From NCBI GenBank assembly GCA_937916515.1, contig CALFSX010000260.1, positions 1 to 60,365 on the forward strand: a stretch of 60,365 nucleotides of DNA. Direction: 5' to 3'. Within the stretch, counting starts at the first letter, position 1. Every line of letters starts with the position of its first letter. The DNA is from an uncultured Planctomycetaceae bacterium (GTDB lineage: Bacteria > Planctomycetota > Planctomycetia > Planctomycetales > Planctomycetaceae). This document shows, in pieces, positions 1-10,560 of this stretch. Under the pieces are notes generated by a model. It had not been told where the DNA came from, did no database searches, and saw only the letters and a list, made by a program, of their open reading frames with translations. The translations under genes were made by a program, and so were the position numbers.

Positions 1-151
1 TCGACGATAAAGGCATGCGGGGACTGGGAGGATTCTTTTCGACGACTTCTCCAAACAGTAACTCCACTCGCACATCACCACGATCTTCAAAGACTCCGCT
101 GCTGTGCATGCGTTCATATTCTTCGATGATAAATCGGAACGATGTGCTCAT
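1..151 (-). CDS. Uma2-like (DUF820) protein, N-terminus only
   Basis: Only the first 50 codons lie in the window; the gene runs off the left edge. The start is an ATG at 149-151. The peptide opens MSTSFRFIIEEYERMHSSG and continues with VRVELLFGEVV followed by a Pro-rich turn (NPPSP). That is the usual opening of the Uma2/DUF820 restriction-endonuclease-fold family: a short helix, then an E-L-[I/L]-x-G-E strand, then a Pro-rich turn. Members are common and multi-copy in planctomycetes and cyanobacteria, and their biological role is mostly unknown. The reading frame stays open back to the ileS stop codon 82 bases upstream, but no ATG lies there. It is probably downstream of ileS in the same direction. 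The family call rests on a short stretch, so the nuclease core cannot be checked here. Confidence 0.6.
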   Translation of the reverse strand, partial: MSTSFRFIIEEYERMHSSGVFEDRGDVRVELLFGEVVEKNPPSPRMPLSS

Positions 152-232
152 AGTTTCTACTTCTGCGAAGGCCGGTTCCTCGCCAGCCAGATTATAGGAA
201 ACATGTTCCGTCAGGCGAAGAAAAATTTGAGA

Positions 233-3200
233 TCAAACCAACTTCACAACCTGAATCGTCACGCCGGTGTCACCCACGTTCACCGACTTAACATCACTGA
301 AAGGCGTTGAAGAAAACTCTATTGAGTTGGCCAGAGTCTCACCGCAGATATAGTCGCCCCATTCGGCAACCATGGCCTGCACCAGATTATCTTCTGAATG
401 ATATTCGATACCAATTCTGTCCTGAATATGCAGGTTGGCATCTTTGCGAAGTTGTTGCACCTGACGCACGAAGTCTCTCGACATACCTTTGCGAACAAGG
501 TCGTCGGTCAGCACGGTACTGATGGCAATCTGAATTCCGCCTTCGTCACTGCACACCCATTCGTCGGCCTGTTCTGTACTGATTAACACATCATCAGGTG
601 TCAGGTCGATGCTGTTACCATTAATTTCAACGCTTACGTTTTCGCCTCGTCGAAGCGGACCAAGCACGGCATCGCCGACTTCCGGAAGCTTCGTTCGCAG
701 CAGCCCCAGAAGCTTGCCGTACTTTGGTCCCAGAGTCTTCAGATTTGGCTTATAGCTGTAACCAACAAGATCATCCAAATTCGCCTGCTGAGTCACCAGT
801 TCGATGTTCAGTTCTTCCCGAATCACATCAGCCAACTGAGCAATCGCTGAGGCCGTCTCGGGATCCGACGATGCAAACTGCAGCTCAGCCAGTGGCTGGC
901 GAACTCTTAGAGTATTCTCTTCGCGAAGCTTGTGCCCAAGTTTCACAACAAGCTGAGCAGCCGCCATTCGCTTGTTTAACGCTTCGTCCAGTATTCCCGT
1001 GTTAGCAGCAGGATAGTCACAAAGATGCACGCTTTCAGGAACCTCAATCGTCTCCCCCGAAACCTCAACTCCGAAACCCGTAACCCCTCTCACCAAATTC
1101 TGATACATACGTTCGGTTAAAAACGGAATGCACGGTGCCAGCAGCTGACACAGCTTCACCAACACTTCATACAAAGTTTCGTAAGCGGCAGTCTTATCCG
1201 TATCGCTGGCATCTTTGCTGCGCCAAAAGCGACGGCGGTTGCGGCGAATGTACCAGTTGCTAAGGTCGTCAATGAATTCAGCCGCTGCTTCGCAGAATCC
1301 TGGAGCGTTAAAATCGGCGAACTCCCGATGAGCCGTCTCAATCAACGTTTGCAGATTCGACAACACCCAACGATCGATTTCCGGACGATCGGCGACAGGA
1401 ATGAAGCCGCCTTCCACATTGGCTTCGGGGCCACCTGCGACTCGCTTACGCAGGGCATCGCTCGGCGAAAACCCGTCAGCAATGGCGTAGTCCACAAAGA
1501 ACTTGTAGCAGTTCCACAGTGGAATAAGGATCTGCCGGCGAGTTTCATCGGCCGGGCCACTGGTGACTGTCGCCGTTGGCACGCCTTCCTTAGTTTCACT
1601 GATCGGACCTTCCGGAGTGTTCAGGGTCACCGGCTTATCTGGATGACGCGTGCCGAAACGCAGGTCGGTGGCTGGATTCTGAGCCAGATACATCCAGCGC
1701 ATTGTATCAACGCCCAGCTGCTCAGCCGCTTCTTCAAACCAGATAGCGGTGCCATCCGACTTGTGCATGGGCTTGCCTTCTTCGTTCTGTACCAAGCGGT
1801 GACCCAGCAGCGTGCGGAACGGTTTCTTTTGTTCAGCGGTACGCTGGCCATCTTTATCGAACATCATCATCGTCGACAAAGACAACATGCTGTAGAACCA
1901 GTTGCGGAACTGTCCGGGAAAGCACTCAGTCACCAGATCCGCCGGATACCAGTCGGCCCAGTTAAGAGCTTCCGTGCTGTAGCGTTCGTTGAAGTTCATG
2001 GTGCTAAACGGAACGATGCCCGCATCCAGCCACGGATTGCCGACGTCTTCAATTCGATTCATCAGGTTGCCGGTTTTCGGATTGCGAATTTTCACGCCGT
2101 CAATCCACGGACGATGCGGCGTATTGCCTTCAAAGCCATCCCAACCCTCGACCGCTCGTTCTTTTAGTTCCGCCAATGAGCCCATCACTTCAAAGTCGCC
2201 GGTTTCCGGATCCACCCAAATTGGCAAAGCCAGACCCCAGAAACGCTTCTTGGAAATCATCCAGTCGCCCATGTTCGACAACCATTCGACTTCACGATTT
2301 TGCCCGTCGATACTGTCCGGTAGCCAGCGAATCTGGCGAGTGACGTCTTTGATTTCGTCTCGCCAATCCATGTTAATGAACCATTCATCAACCAGACGAA
2401 ACACAAGTTCGTCTCCCGTTCGCCAGCAGTGAGGATAGATATGAGGATAGGTTTCCGTAGCGACCAGAAAACCCTTTTCTTTAAGGCGTTCAAAGACAAG
2501 CTCGGCAGTTTCTGGAGCGATCGCCTCTTTGCCAGCGAACTCGCCGAACGCTTCGCCGTACGTACCGTCATCTTTCAACGGAGCGATCACGGGCATGCCG
2601 ACACTGGTGCCAATTTTGTGGTCGATGTCTCCACAGCCAGGAGCCATATGTACGATGCCCGTACCTTCTCCAGCAACAACGTGCGCGCTGCCGCGAGAAT
2701 CGCGACCGCCGTCAATCACTTTGTGCCAGTTGGCACCGCAAACCCCAAGGTTGTTTTCGTCGACAGGATAACCGCCATCCATTTGCTGAGCCGGTAGGTT
2801 ATCGAACGGACCCTCATAAGCCCATCCAACCATCTCAGCACCCTTGATTGTGCCAAGTTCTTCAAAGCCGCCTTGTTCTTTGAAGATCTGAGCAATCGTT
2901 TTCAGCTTGCCGACGCCTTCCGGCCACTTCCATTCGGGACGCCCGAAGCCGTCCTTGAATTCGGAAGCCAATCGCTGAAAGTTCAGGTTGTCCCTGGCGA
3001 AGTAATAGACGGCGTCGTCTTTGTTGGACTTCAGCTTCACATAGTCCAAATCAACGTTCACCGCTGCCCCCACGTTGCTTGTCAGCGTCCATGGAGTTGT
3101 CGTCCAGATCAACAGGAATTCGTTTTCGCGATCCTTTAACGGAAACCGCACGAAGACACTTTTGTGAGTCGTCAGTTTGCGACCTTCAGCGATCTCCATC

Positions 3201-3904
3201 TGAGAATACGCACTACCGCCTCGACCTGACCATGGCATCACGTCGTGGCCCTGATAGATCTTGCCTCGTTCGAAGCACTTCTTTAAAAAGTCCCAGATGG
3301 TTTCGTTGTTTTCAGTGCTGAACGTGAAGTAGCTACCACCCCATTCCGGATTGCCCAGCTTCTCCACCAGCTGATGAGCGGCAGCCGTTTCCGTTTTGCC
3401 GCTCGGTGCCGTGATGGTGATCTGTGTGTCTGTTCCCAGATGTTCCGCCATCTCGCGCAGTTGATCGGGATTGTCCCAATCCATCCAATAGCCCAGTCGT
3501 TGTGACTGCTCGGTCTGTCGAGCCGCAAACTTCAGAACTCGGCGTTTACATTCGTTCACGAAGTTGTCGATGCCGTATTCGTAGACAGCCGACTTGGTGC
3601 CCAGCCCAAGCTGTTTTTCAACTTCAACTTCCACCCACAACCCCTGACAGTCGAAACCGTTTTGGTATCGCTGATCGTGGCCCGTCATGGCGAAGAATCG
3701 TTGGTACGTATCTTTGTACGTGCGTCCCCAGGCATGATGCACGCCCATGGGGTTGTTGGCGGTAATCGGCCCATCCAGGAAGCTCCACCGCTTCTGACCA
3801 CGGTTCTTTTCACGCAGCTTGCGAAAAGTGTCGTGCTGATTCCAAAAATGCAAAACCGAATGTTCACCAGGAACGAAATTACTGTCTGATACGGACTGAA
3901 ACAT
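233..3904 (-). CDS. ileS: isoleucyl-tRNA synthetase with altered HIGH and KMSKS motifs
   Basis: This class I aminoacyl-tRNA synthetase (1223 aa, cytoplasmic) charges tRNA-Ile with isoleucine using ATP. The N-terminal nucleotide-binding region has [16 protein letters not shown] at about residues 50-65, in the place of the HIGH motif, read here as GVHH. The KMSKS loop is represented by [12 protein letters not shown] around residue 713, so it reads MHKS. An editing-domain-like region ([10 protein letters not shown], about residue 270) is present, and the C-terminal part is the anticodon-binding helical domain. The length is greater than the 940 or so residues of E. coli IleRS and nearer to the longer eukaryote-like form. 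Both signature changes keep the second His and the second Lys-Ser. The gene is intact from ATG to TGA. I see no clear ribosome binding site and no T-box-like leader in the 380 bp upstream. Confidence 0.93.
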   Translation of the reverse strand: MFQSVSDSNFVPGEHSVLHFWNQHDTFRKLREKNRGQKRWSFLDGPITANNPMGVHHAWGRTYKDTYQRFFAMTGHDQRYQNGFDCQGLWVEVEVEKQLGLGTKSAVYEYGIDNFVNECKRRVLKFAARQTEQSQRLGYWMDWDNPDQLREMAEHLGTDTQITITAPSGKTETAAAHQLVEKLGNPEWGGSYFTFSTENNETIWDFLKKCFERGKIYQGHDVMPWSGRGGSAYSQMEIAEGRKLTTHKSVFVRFPLKDRENEFLLIWTTTPWTLTSNVGAAVNVDLDYVKLKSNKDDAVYYFARDNLNFQRLASEFKDGFGRPEWKWPEGVGKLKTIAQIFKEQGGFEELGTIKGAEMVGWAYEGPFDNLPAQQMDGGYPVDENNLGVCGANWHKVIDGGRDSRGSAHVVAGEGTGIVHMAPGCGDIDHKIGTSVGMPVIAPLKDDGTYGEAFGEFAGKEAIAPETAELVFERLKEKGFLVATETYPHIYPHCWRTGDELVFRLVDEWFINMDWRDEIKDVTRQIRWLPDSIDGQNREVEWLSNMGDWMISKKRFWGLALPIWVDPETGDFEVMGSLAELKERAVEGWDGFEGNTPHRPWIDGVKIRNPKTGNLMNRIEDVGNPWLDAGIVPFSTMNFNERYSTEALNWADWYPADLVTECFPGQFRNWFYSMLSLSTMMMFDKDGQRTAEQKKPFRTLLGHRLVQNEEGKPMHKSDGTAIWFEEAAEQLGVDTMRWMYLAQNPATDLRFGTRHPDKPVTLNTPEGPISETKEGVPTATVTSGPADETRRQILIPLWNCYKFFVDYAIADGFSPSDALRKRVAGGPEANVEGGFIPVADRPEIDRWVLSNLQTLIETAHREFADFNAPGFCEAAAEFIDDLSNWYIRRNRRRFWRSKDASDTDKTAAYETLYEVLVKLCQLLAPCIPFLTERMYQNLVRGVTGFGVEVSGETIEVPESVHLCDYPAANTGILDEALNKRMAAAQLVVKLGHKLREENTLRVRQPLAELQFASSDPETASAIAQLADVIREELNIELVTQQANLDDLVGYSYKPNLKTLGPKYGKLLGLLRTKLPEVGDAVLGPLRRGENVSVEINGNSIDLTPDDVLISTEQADEWVCSDEGGIQIAISTVLTDDLVRKGMSRDFVRQVQQLRKDANLHIQDRIGIEYHSEDNLVQAMVAEWGDYICGETLANSIEFSSTPFSDVKSVNVGDTGVTIQVVKLV

Positions 3905-4286
3905 TGGAAGCCGTTGAATAAAAATCTGAAGTCACAGAATGGCCAAAGAGCGGCGAATTCTAGTTATCCGACGCAAAAGTCGCAAAGAACCGACACCAGA
4001 TCAGATCGACGGAGCCCTGACTTTTCATGAATTAAGCCATGCTCCCGAAGATTTTCCGTCATTTGAGCAAAAACGCAGAACCGAATGAACGGCTTGTCCG
4101 GTTCGTAATCTTTCAAACTGGCCAGGATGCTCCGGCGAAACCAGGCAGAACAAAAGACATGCCTGCCCCGTGCGTGCACTTCGCCAGGCTGGTCAATTTG
4201 TTTTTCCCGGCGCAGTCCGACTCACGGCTTGCCCAGAGTGGAAACCGCAGAACGCGACAGCACACACCCGGAAACGCTGATGGAGC
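3905..4286. other. intergenic, nothing recognised
   Basis: These 382 bases separate ileS from the TPR gene, both on the minus strand. Open frames here are short and unlike any family I know. I see no convincing terminator or riboswitch. Confidence 0.5.
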
Positions 4287-6491
4287 TTAACCAGCGCTCG
4301 GATCGGCAGCGGCTGGTTCGCTCGCTTTCATTTCTTCCAGAATTCGACGATGTTCGTCAGCGAGCCCGGACTCATTCAAGGCATCATACACACGAACCAG
4401 CAACTCGCGAGAATTCACGCTTTGCATATTCCGTGGCAACGACGCTTCCAGATCACGTCGTGCTTCTTCCCAACGTTGCATTCCAATAAACACTTCGGCT
4501 CGCGTTGACAGTGCGTCAGCATTTTCAGGCAACATCGCCAAAACGCGGCTGATCAAATCCAGTGCTCGCTGCAAGTCATCTTTTGAAGGTGCATTCTGGC
4601 GTACCAAAGCAATGGCAAGATTATTCAAAACCATCGGATTTGCGTTGTCCAGCGAATACGCTCGTTCAAGATTACGTCGAGCTTCGGAGACTTGATTGGC
4701 TCCCAGATATTTGGTGCCAACCATGTTATAGATCTCTGCAGTGGCAGAACCTTCTGCCAGCAGGCGAGTCAAAAGTTTGTCAGCAGCCTTGGCGAACTTC
4801 CCATTTGATGTCGCCACGGCAGCCAGCTTATCCAATGCCGGAATATCCACTGCCCCCACGCGCAACGCCTGCTCCATCAATTGCATGGCCGCCGCTTCAT
4901 CAGTGAACGCTGCGTCGTTCAAGTGCTGGTCAAACAAACCCAAAAGTGCTCGACCTTCAACAACAGCCAGCAGCACTCGTTCCCCCTGCGTCGCGGGAAC
5001 CTTTTCAACAGAGTCGGTTTTCCCGTCAATCGAAGTTATTTCTGCAGCCGTCTTCAGCTCAACAAGCAGATCGATCACGTCAGAAAAACGATTCTTCATC
5101 AACAGCACGTTGCCATAGGTAATGGAATCGGCATAAGACAATTCTGCTCGACGGGCTTCAAAATCAGTCAACAGTTCGTCAACGATACTCTCCGCTGTTG
5201 CAGCATCGCCGGAAGCGGCATAAACGGAAGCCTGAATCGCCTTAACGCGAGGTTCAACGGTTGAATGAGCATCAAGCACCTGAATTGCTTCTTCGTATCG
5301 ACCGGAAATTGTCAACAATTCAGCCAGAACCGTGTCCTGCTTTAGCGTGCGTTCAGAACTCGCCAATAGCGTTTCAATGGCGGGCTTCAGGTCGTCCGCC
5401 TTAAACTTTGCCTGTCGATGTGAAAGGACAAGCACCTGTTCAACGGCAGCGAAGTTGGCAGGATCAACTTCAAGCGCCTTTAGCAGAAGCCGTGCGGCTT
5501 CGTCACGATTCAGCAACGATTGAGACAGTCTGTTGGAAGCTGCGGTTACATACAGAGACGAAAGTGCAGACCGCAATGCAGGAGAGTCTTTCAGCGACAG
5601 GCCTTCCTGCAGTGCCTGGGCCGCATCATCCATGCGTCCGGACAGAACCAACGCTTCCGAATAGTTCGTCCGAGCATCTTCATCACCGGGATTGTCCAGC
5701 AGACGTCCTTCAAAGTAATTGGTGGCATTTGCCAGATGAAATTGAATCTGCTCCGGACTGCGGCGTAGCGTTGGCTGCAGTTGCACCTTCGCCAAAATCA
5801 GACTTAAAGCCGGAACATGCTCGACAACTCGCAACAGCCGACTTTCCGCTTCAAGGAATTTACCATTCTGAAGATGCATCATGGCCAACAGCTTGTTCGC
5901 ATCCAGGTTGTAGGGGTCGCTGTCGATAGCCTGTCGAAGTTGGCCTTCGCATTCTTCACGAGCCCACGGCAGTACCGGATTTCCACTCAATACCTGATTC
6001 GCCACCCAGATTCTGGCCGTTGAATATCCCTGCGGACCTGATATCACCAGCGACTGTAGATAGGAAAGCCCCTTCGCCTGCTGACCATTCTGTAACAGGT
6101 GCAGTGCCAACTGAAACACATAGCGTTTTTCGTTTGGTCGAAGCTTAACCAATCCTTCAAGGTAGATACTGGCCCGATCACTATCTTCATTTTTTATCGC
6201 GTCGGTCGCGGCTGTTTCGTACATCCCAACAACGGAATCACGAGGAGCACTTTTCAACCACAGCAGAAATCCGGACCCAACAATTCCAAACAACACAAAC
6301 GGAAGGGCAATCAACAGCTGGCCAAACTTGCGAGAGAAAAACCAGCGTTCAATAAAACCGAAGATCCAGGAGAACACGTTTCGAGGGCGAAACCAATCGC
6401 GAAACTCCGGCATGCTACGCTTTTCACCGGCATCAGCGAAGGAGGCCCTTGCAGCGGGGGAGGTACTTTTTTGACCAGTCGTTTCGGACAT
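4287..6491 (-). CDS. membrane-anchored tetratricopeptide-repeat protein
   Basis: The 734-aa product starts at the ATG at 6491 (MSETTGQKST). A basic, aromatic stretch is followed by one membrane segment at about residues 56-79 (FGQLLIALPFVLFGIVGSGF), and then by a long run of helical TPR-type repeats to the end, for example RPNEKRYVFQLALHLLQNGQ and a clear repeat near the C-terminus (NANPMVLNNLAIALVRQN). The protein should sit in the inner membrane with the repeats on one face, acting as a protein-interaction scaffold. An upstream ATG at 6533 has a better purine-rich site (AAGGTG) and would add 14 residues; longer versions would run into the exosortase gene, which ends at 6553. Large TPR proteins are frequent partners of exosortase/exopolysaccharide systems, which fits its place directly downstream of the exosortase gene. 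Its exact function is not known. Confidence 0.85.
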   Translation of the reverse strand: MSETTGQKSTSPAARASFADAGEKRSMPEFRDWFRPRNVFSWIFGFIERWFFSRKFGQLLIALPFVLFGIVGSGFLLWLKSAPRDSVVGMYETAATDAIKNEDSDRASIYLEGLVKLRPNEKRYVFQLALHLLQNGQQAKGLSYLQSLVISGPQGYSTARIWVANQVLSGNPVLPWAREECEGQLRQAIDSDPYNLDANKLLAMMHLQNGKFLEAESRLLRVVEHVPALSLILAKVQLQPTLRRSPEQIQFHLANATNYFEGRLLDNPGDEDARTNYSEALVLSGRMDDAAQALQEGLSLKDSPALRSALSSLYVTAASNRLSQSLLNRDEAARLLLKALEVDPANFAAVEQVLVLSHRQAKFKADDLKPAIETLLASSERTLKQDTVLAELLTISGRYEEAIQVLDAHSTVEPRVKAIQASVYAASGDAATAESIVDELLTDFEARRAELSYADSITYGNVLLMKNRFSDVIDLLVELKTAAEITSIDGKTDSVEKVPATQGERVLLAVVEGRALLGLFDQHLNDAAFTDEAAAMQLMEQALRVGAVDIPALDKLAAVATSNGKFAKAADKLLTRLLAEGSATAEIYNMVGTKYLGANQVSEARRNLERAYSLDNANPMVLNNLAIALVRQNAPSKDDLQRALDLISRVLAMLPENADALSTRAEVFIGMQRWEEARRDLEASLPRNMQSVNSRELLVRVYDALNESGLADEHRRILEEMKASEPAAADPSAG

Positions 6492-6552
6492 TACAGTTGA
6501 ACCTGAAAATATATTCGCACTGACGTTTACCATCACACCTTGCCGTGGCAAT

Positions 6553-7590
6553 TCAAATATTCGGAATTTGAAACACCATGACCCCGATGAATACGACAGC
6601 GGCCCCCACAACAGCAATTGTGTGCCACACTTTCGGCGGTGAAGAAAAGCCGGATTCAGGAAGTGACTTCCGTTTTCTGACGCCAAACACCCGATTCCAG
6701 AACACAATCAGCGGGTTGCGATAAAGCAGACTCACACCGCCGCCAACCGTGTCAGGCACCGGATAGAAGACCAGATCCAGAAACGCATCTGCACTGAACA
6801 CCAAAAACGCAGCAGACATCAAGGCAATATAACCCAACATGTCATGCTGCCAGCCTGTCGAAAGGTCCATGCCGTACACGTCCCATGCAATGGAAATCGT
6901 GCAAATTCTCAACACGTTCATAAGGCCGGCAAAGCCCGCTCCACAAAACAACACCAACACCGAATGCAGGAATCGACGACGATAGCCACATACGATTAAG
7001 CTTGCCAGAAACAAGACCGCAAACAAAGACTGAACGCCACTGCAGGCTTCCTGCACCAAAAATCGCTTTCCCGGAAATTCCAGAATGTTGCCTTCGCGAA
7101 CATGCAGATACCCGAAATGATTTAACAGCAGGCTGCCAACTTTGGTCGTCACTGCCTGAAGCCAATTGATGATGTTCGTATCCATCGCCAAGGGTGGCCG
7201 CACAGTAATAAGGGGCAGCAATCCCAGGTAGGCGAGCGATCGGTCATACTCCGCATCCGCACTTGCTCGAGAAATGACGAAGCACAACAACACAGCTCCG
7301 GAATACACAGCCAGCGGACTGTTCATGACGCTTCCGCCAACTAACAGTCCGACATCTGCAACCAGAAGCAGCGAACTGAATGCGTCCCAGAAGACGACTC
7401 CCTGCACTCGGCGAGTATAAAACAACCAGCCAAAGACGGCGAACGCGAACGGAAAGAACTGATAATGTTCCAGCGACCACAACGTCTTACATTGCACATA
7501 CAAAAAAGGCAGATGAGCCGCAGCCAGAATTAGAACAGCGATAAACGCAGCCTGAGAACGGCGTGTAGGATTAACAGTGTGATCGGGCAT
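6553..7590 (-). CDS. xrtU: exosortase (XrtU-like) membrane transpeptidase
   Basis: A polytopic membrane protein of 345 aa with the exosortase catalytic set: Cys in QEACSGVQSL (about residue 183), Arg in MNVLRICTI (about 228) and His in TGWQHDMLGY (about 249). Exosortases recognise a C-terminal sorting signal on exported proteins, cleave it and hand the protein on, usually for attachment to the envelope, in organisms that make exopolysaccharide. I chose the ATG at 7590; a TTG four codons upstream is the alternative. An extra hydrophobic segment follows the core at the C-terminus. The TPR membrane protein lies directly downstream on the same strand. The family assignment is firm from the three catalytic motifs. 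The U subtype is inferred from overall resemblance to planctomycete members and is less certain. Confidence 0.88.
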   Translation of the reverse strand: MPDHTVNPTRRSQAAFIAVLILAAAHLPFLYVQCKTLWSLEHYQFFPFAFAVFGWLFYTRRVQGVVFWDAFSSLLLVADVGLLVGGSVMNSPLAVYSGAVLLCFVISRASADAEYDRSLAYLGLLPLITVRPPLAMDTNIINWLQAVTTKVGSLLLNHFGYLHVREGNILEFPGKRFLVQEACSGVQSLFAVLFLASLIVCGYRRRFLHSVLVLFCGAGFAGLMNVLRICTISIAWDVYGMDLSTGWQHDMLGYIALMSAAFLVFSADAFLDLVFYPVPDTVGGGVSLLYRNPLIVFWNRVFGVRKRKSLPESGFSSPPKVWHTIAVVGAAVVFIGVMVFQIPNI

Positions 7591-8113
7591 TTGAACGTCC
7601 AAACAAGCGTCTAACAGATACCGTCACGTGGACACCAAATACCGGCGAACCAACACCCCTTAACCGCGCGACAGTTGCGATGAAAGAGTGGCACATTTTC
7701 GACGTATCTTCAATTGGCCCAAGGCCCTCGAATCGCACACATCATCCAGGAACTCGACGGCCAATTTCCAGAACGGAATCGCGATTTAGCCAGGAATGAC
7801 GGATCCTGTCATCCCAATCGAAACGGATAGACGGCTTTGTAGGCACGACACATCACAAACCGGCCACGGCCCCGCCGTTAAGCGGCAACAGTTGGGGAAA
7901 TTTCGAAAATGCTGTAGCCAGCAAGTCGGTGCTCCAACCGACGCATAGCCGGTAGCGGCAGCCAATCGGGACGGACTATTTTAACATTTAACCCGCGGTC
8001 CCGGACCAGGTTGTATTCAATCCGCAACGGCCCGACCTGCGGCCGCGGAGTCAACGATCTGCGTTCTGCCGTACAAAACCTCTTAGCGGCGCTGAGCACA
8101 GCCCACACGCCGC
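7591..8113. other. intergenic, no supported gene
   Basis: This 523-bp gap lies between the exosortase gene and the SNF2 gene. Its right half is rich in CCG/CGG. It holds a 76-codon minus-strand frame beginning with GTG just after the SNF2 stop codon, which I do not accept as a gene (see the rejected list). No terminator with a T-run is evident. Confidence 0.4.
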
Positions 8114-10027
8114 TTAAGCTGCTTCCGGGCGTACTGGACCGATGGATTGAGCCGCCCCCTTGGGAGTTCGCTTCTTCAGATCGAACAGTCCAAAAATCTC
8201 TGAAGCGTTCATTCCCAGTGAAATGTTGTCGTTGTCGCCTTCACCAAGAATTGCTTCGGCCAGCTCGCGTTTTTCGCGAAGTACTCGGTCGATCCGTTCT
8301 TCGATTGTATCCTTGCAGATAAATCGAGTCACAATCACAGGAGCCGTCACGCCAATTCGGTGAGCTCGATTGATCGCCTGATCTTCGATGGCCGGATTCC
8401 ACCAACGATCATACAAAAACACATAGTGCGCGAATTGCAGATTCAGCCCGACCGCACCTGTGCCATAACTCATCAAAATAATATTGGCGTTCGGGTCTTC
8501 CTTGAACTTTTTCAGAATCGGTTCACGCTTCTTTGTCGGCACACCACCGTGATAAACCAACGGGTTGAACTGCTGAAGTCGTTCTTCCAGCCAGTCGATT
8601 GTCTTCGTCCACTGACTAAACAAAATCGCCTTGGCACCACTTGCGGCAACTTCTTCCATATCTGCCACAAGACGTTCCAGCTTGGCGCTTTCGTTTGTCA
8701 ATGGGTCGTAGTTTGTGATCTGCTTCAGCCGCATCACAAGTTCGAAAACATGCTGCACAGAAATCGAATCACCAAGTTCATTCAGCTGAATGATGCCTTC
8801 TTTTTCCGCAGTGCGATAGGTGTATTGCTGAGCGTCCGTGAGTTGAAGTTCGGCATCACGGTCAATTCGCGGAGGCATGTCCTTCATGACCAGATCTTTA
8901 GTCCGCCGCAAAATGTGTTCGCTGGCTAAAGCTGACAATTGTCTCAGGTCGGGCGTCGCGTGTGCTGGAATCACTTCCATAAATTCAAACAGCGATGCCA
9001 GTTCTTCCGGACGGTTTTCGATGGGCGTTCCCGTGAGCGCCCAACTGCGTCTTCGGCTGATTCCGCGAGCAACCTGGGCTGTCCTGGAGTCTCGATTCTT
9101 GATTCGCTGAGCCTCATCCAAAACCAACAAATCAAACTTCGGCGCATCTTCTTCAGAGAACTCCGCAAGATCGCGAGTCATGGATTCATAATTGGTGATC
9201 AGAATCGGCACGCCAGGCATCGTCCATAACATACGTCGCCGAGCACCGCTGCCTTCGACGGTGACGATTGGCAATTCTTCGGCCCATGTGCGGAATTCAC
9301 GCTGCCAGTTGGGAATGAGCGGTTTCGGACAGATCAGCAGGATTCGATTCACCTGACCGCTTCTCAGCAACAGGCGAATGCCGGTGATGGTCTGCATGGT
9401 CTTGCCCAGACCCATCTCGTCGGCCAGCAAAGCCGAATGCCTGGCAAACATCCACGCAATGCCCTCGTACTGATACGGAAAGGGCTCGAACGGCATAATC
9501 AGTTCCTGCCCGGCCAGCCACGATTCCAGTGGAGGCTGTAGCAGGTAAAACAGTCGATCCTGCAATGATAGCGCGTTCGGCGGCGGCTTAACTCGAGTCC
9601 TCTGCGGCTTGCCGTTTTCGTCCAGTCGCTCGGGCTTTTTCTGAGGCGTCGGCTTGTTCAGAACGATTCCGTCAGACGACGTTTCGTTGGGCTGAGCAGG
9701 CGGCTGAAAGGCGAGACCTTCCGGCAATGTCAAACCAATACACTTCACTGGAATTCGGCGAGGTTTCCACGACGGCACAAAATCGGCGCGCTTGTTTAGC
9801 GGCACAGAAACGACATCCATCTGTGGAACTCGTTTCAATGCAGGATTGAAACCCGCACTGGCCAGCGCAGCTGAACCGCTTAAGTCCAACTTGTGACATT
9901 CCACCAACAGCTTTGGCGAATCACAGTCAATACCGGCGCCGAAATGCTGACCGCCACTGACATCGCCTTCAGTTTTCAAGACAACGTCAGCCGCCGTTTT
10001 GCTGGTGAAATTTATGTCGTCGCTCAT
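8114..10027 (-). CDS. SNF2-family DNA helicase/translocase
   Basis: The 637-aa product is a superfamily 2 Swi2/Snf2 ATPase. All helicase motifs are visible in order: motif [16 protein letters not shown], motif [14 protein letters not shown] (DEAQ box), motif [14 protein letters not shown], motif IV region [17 protein letters not shown], motif [13 protein letters not shown], and motif [13 protein letters not shown]. About 150 residues precede the ATPase, low in complexity near a Pro/Lys-rich linker and without a recognisable domain. Bacterial enzymes of this kind translocate on double-stranded DNA, and some remodel RNA polymerase or act in defence, but no nuclease or SWIM domain is fused here. 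The start codon overlaps the stop of the upstream 178-aa gene (ATGA), implying translational coupling. The C-terminus ends PEAA. Confidence 0.92.
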   Translation of the reverse strand: MSDDINFTSKTAADVVLKTEGDVSGGQHFGAGIDCDSPKLLVECHKLDLSGSAALASAGFNPALKRVPQMDVVSVPLNKRADFVPSWKPRRIPVKCIGLTLPEGLAFQPPAQPNETSSDGIVLNKPTPQKKPERLDENGKPQRTRVKPPPNALSLQDRLFYLLQPPLESWLAGQELIMPFEPFPYQYEGIAWMFARHSALLADEMGLGKTMQTITGIRLLLRSGQVNRILLICPKPLIPNWQREFRTWAEELPIVTVEGSGARRRMLWTMPGVPILITNYESMTRDLAEFSEEDAPKFDLLVLDEAQRIKNRDSRTAQVARGISRRRSWALTGTPIENRPEELASLFEFMEVIPAHATPDLRQLSALASEHILRRTKDLVMKDMPPRIDRDAELQLTDAQQYTYRTAEKEGIIQLNELGDSISVQHVFELVMRLKQITNYDPLTNESAKLERLVADMEEVAASGAKAILFSQWTKTIDWLEERLQQFNPLVYHGGVPTKKREPILKKFKEDPNANIILMSYGTGAVGLNLQFAHYVFLYDRWWNPAIEDQAINRAHRIGVTAPVIVTRFICKDTIEERIDRVLREKRELAEAILGEGDNDNISLGMNASEIFGLFDLKKRTPKGAAQSIGPVRPEAA

Positions 10028-10560
10028 CGCGTCATCACCGTCTTCACAGTTTCGTTCAAGGCCTGTTGAACCCGTTCCAGCGGCTCTTCCAGATCAGCCT
10101 GACCTGGAATCAAATGCAACTGCTGCTTCACAAACTTGCTGTCGTCTTCATGACCCAGATGGAATCTTAAACGGCGCCCACCCAACTCTTCAGAGCTGGA
10201 CGTCACTCGCCCACCAGATCCGTACCGTTCAGAGTCCTCTGACGTACAGGCCACGGGAGTGCTTGTATGGTTTCGAAGTTCCAGCAAATCCGGATCGCAT
10301 GTCAGCACAATATCCGGCTTTATGGAAACTCGATCCAACAGCGTCTTCCCGATTAGTTCGCCCAGCAACCAGGGACGCAACATTTTTCCGTACAGAATCT
10401 CCTGCGTGCGATCAGGACGCACGGGAGTTGTGCATTGAAACTCCAAAGGACGGCCATTGCTGTTGGTGACCAACAGGCCTCCAACGCATCCTCGTCCTTC
10501 AACTTCAACTGTGGCTATAAACCCCAGCCGCAATTTGTCTGAATGTCCGTCTTTCGACAT
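10024..10560 (-). CDS. hypothetical protein coupled to SNF2 helicase
   Basis: A 178-aa soluble protein that I do not recognise. The N-terminal half alternates beta-strand-like stretches ([31 protein letters not shown]); a central segment ([17 protein letters not shown]) looks like a buried strand followed by an acidic turn; the C-terminal third is charged and helical. There is no signal peptide, membrane segment or Cys-based metal site. The gene overlaps the SNF2 start codon by four bases, so the two are almost certainly made together, and this protein may be the helicase's partner or specificity factor. That role is inferred from context only. Confidence 0.75.
   Translation of the reverse strand: MSKDGHSDKLRLGFIATVEVEGRGCVGGLLVTNSNGRPLEFQCTTPVRPDRTQEILYGKMLRPWLLGELIGKTLLDRVSIKPDIVLTCDPDLLELRNHTSTPVACTSEDSERYGSGGRVTSSSEELGGRRLRFHLGHEDDSKFVKQQLHLIPGQADLEEPLERVQQALNETVKTVMTR

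Noticed and set aside
7878-8108. 76-codon minus-strand frame starting GTG just after the SNF2 stop
   Set aside because: Its composition (many CGG/CCG) differs from neighbours, it has no domain, no ribosome binding site and no known relatives that I can see. Its place after SNF2 is suggestive but not enough.
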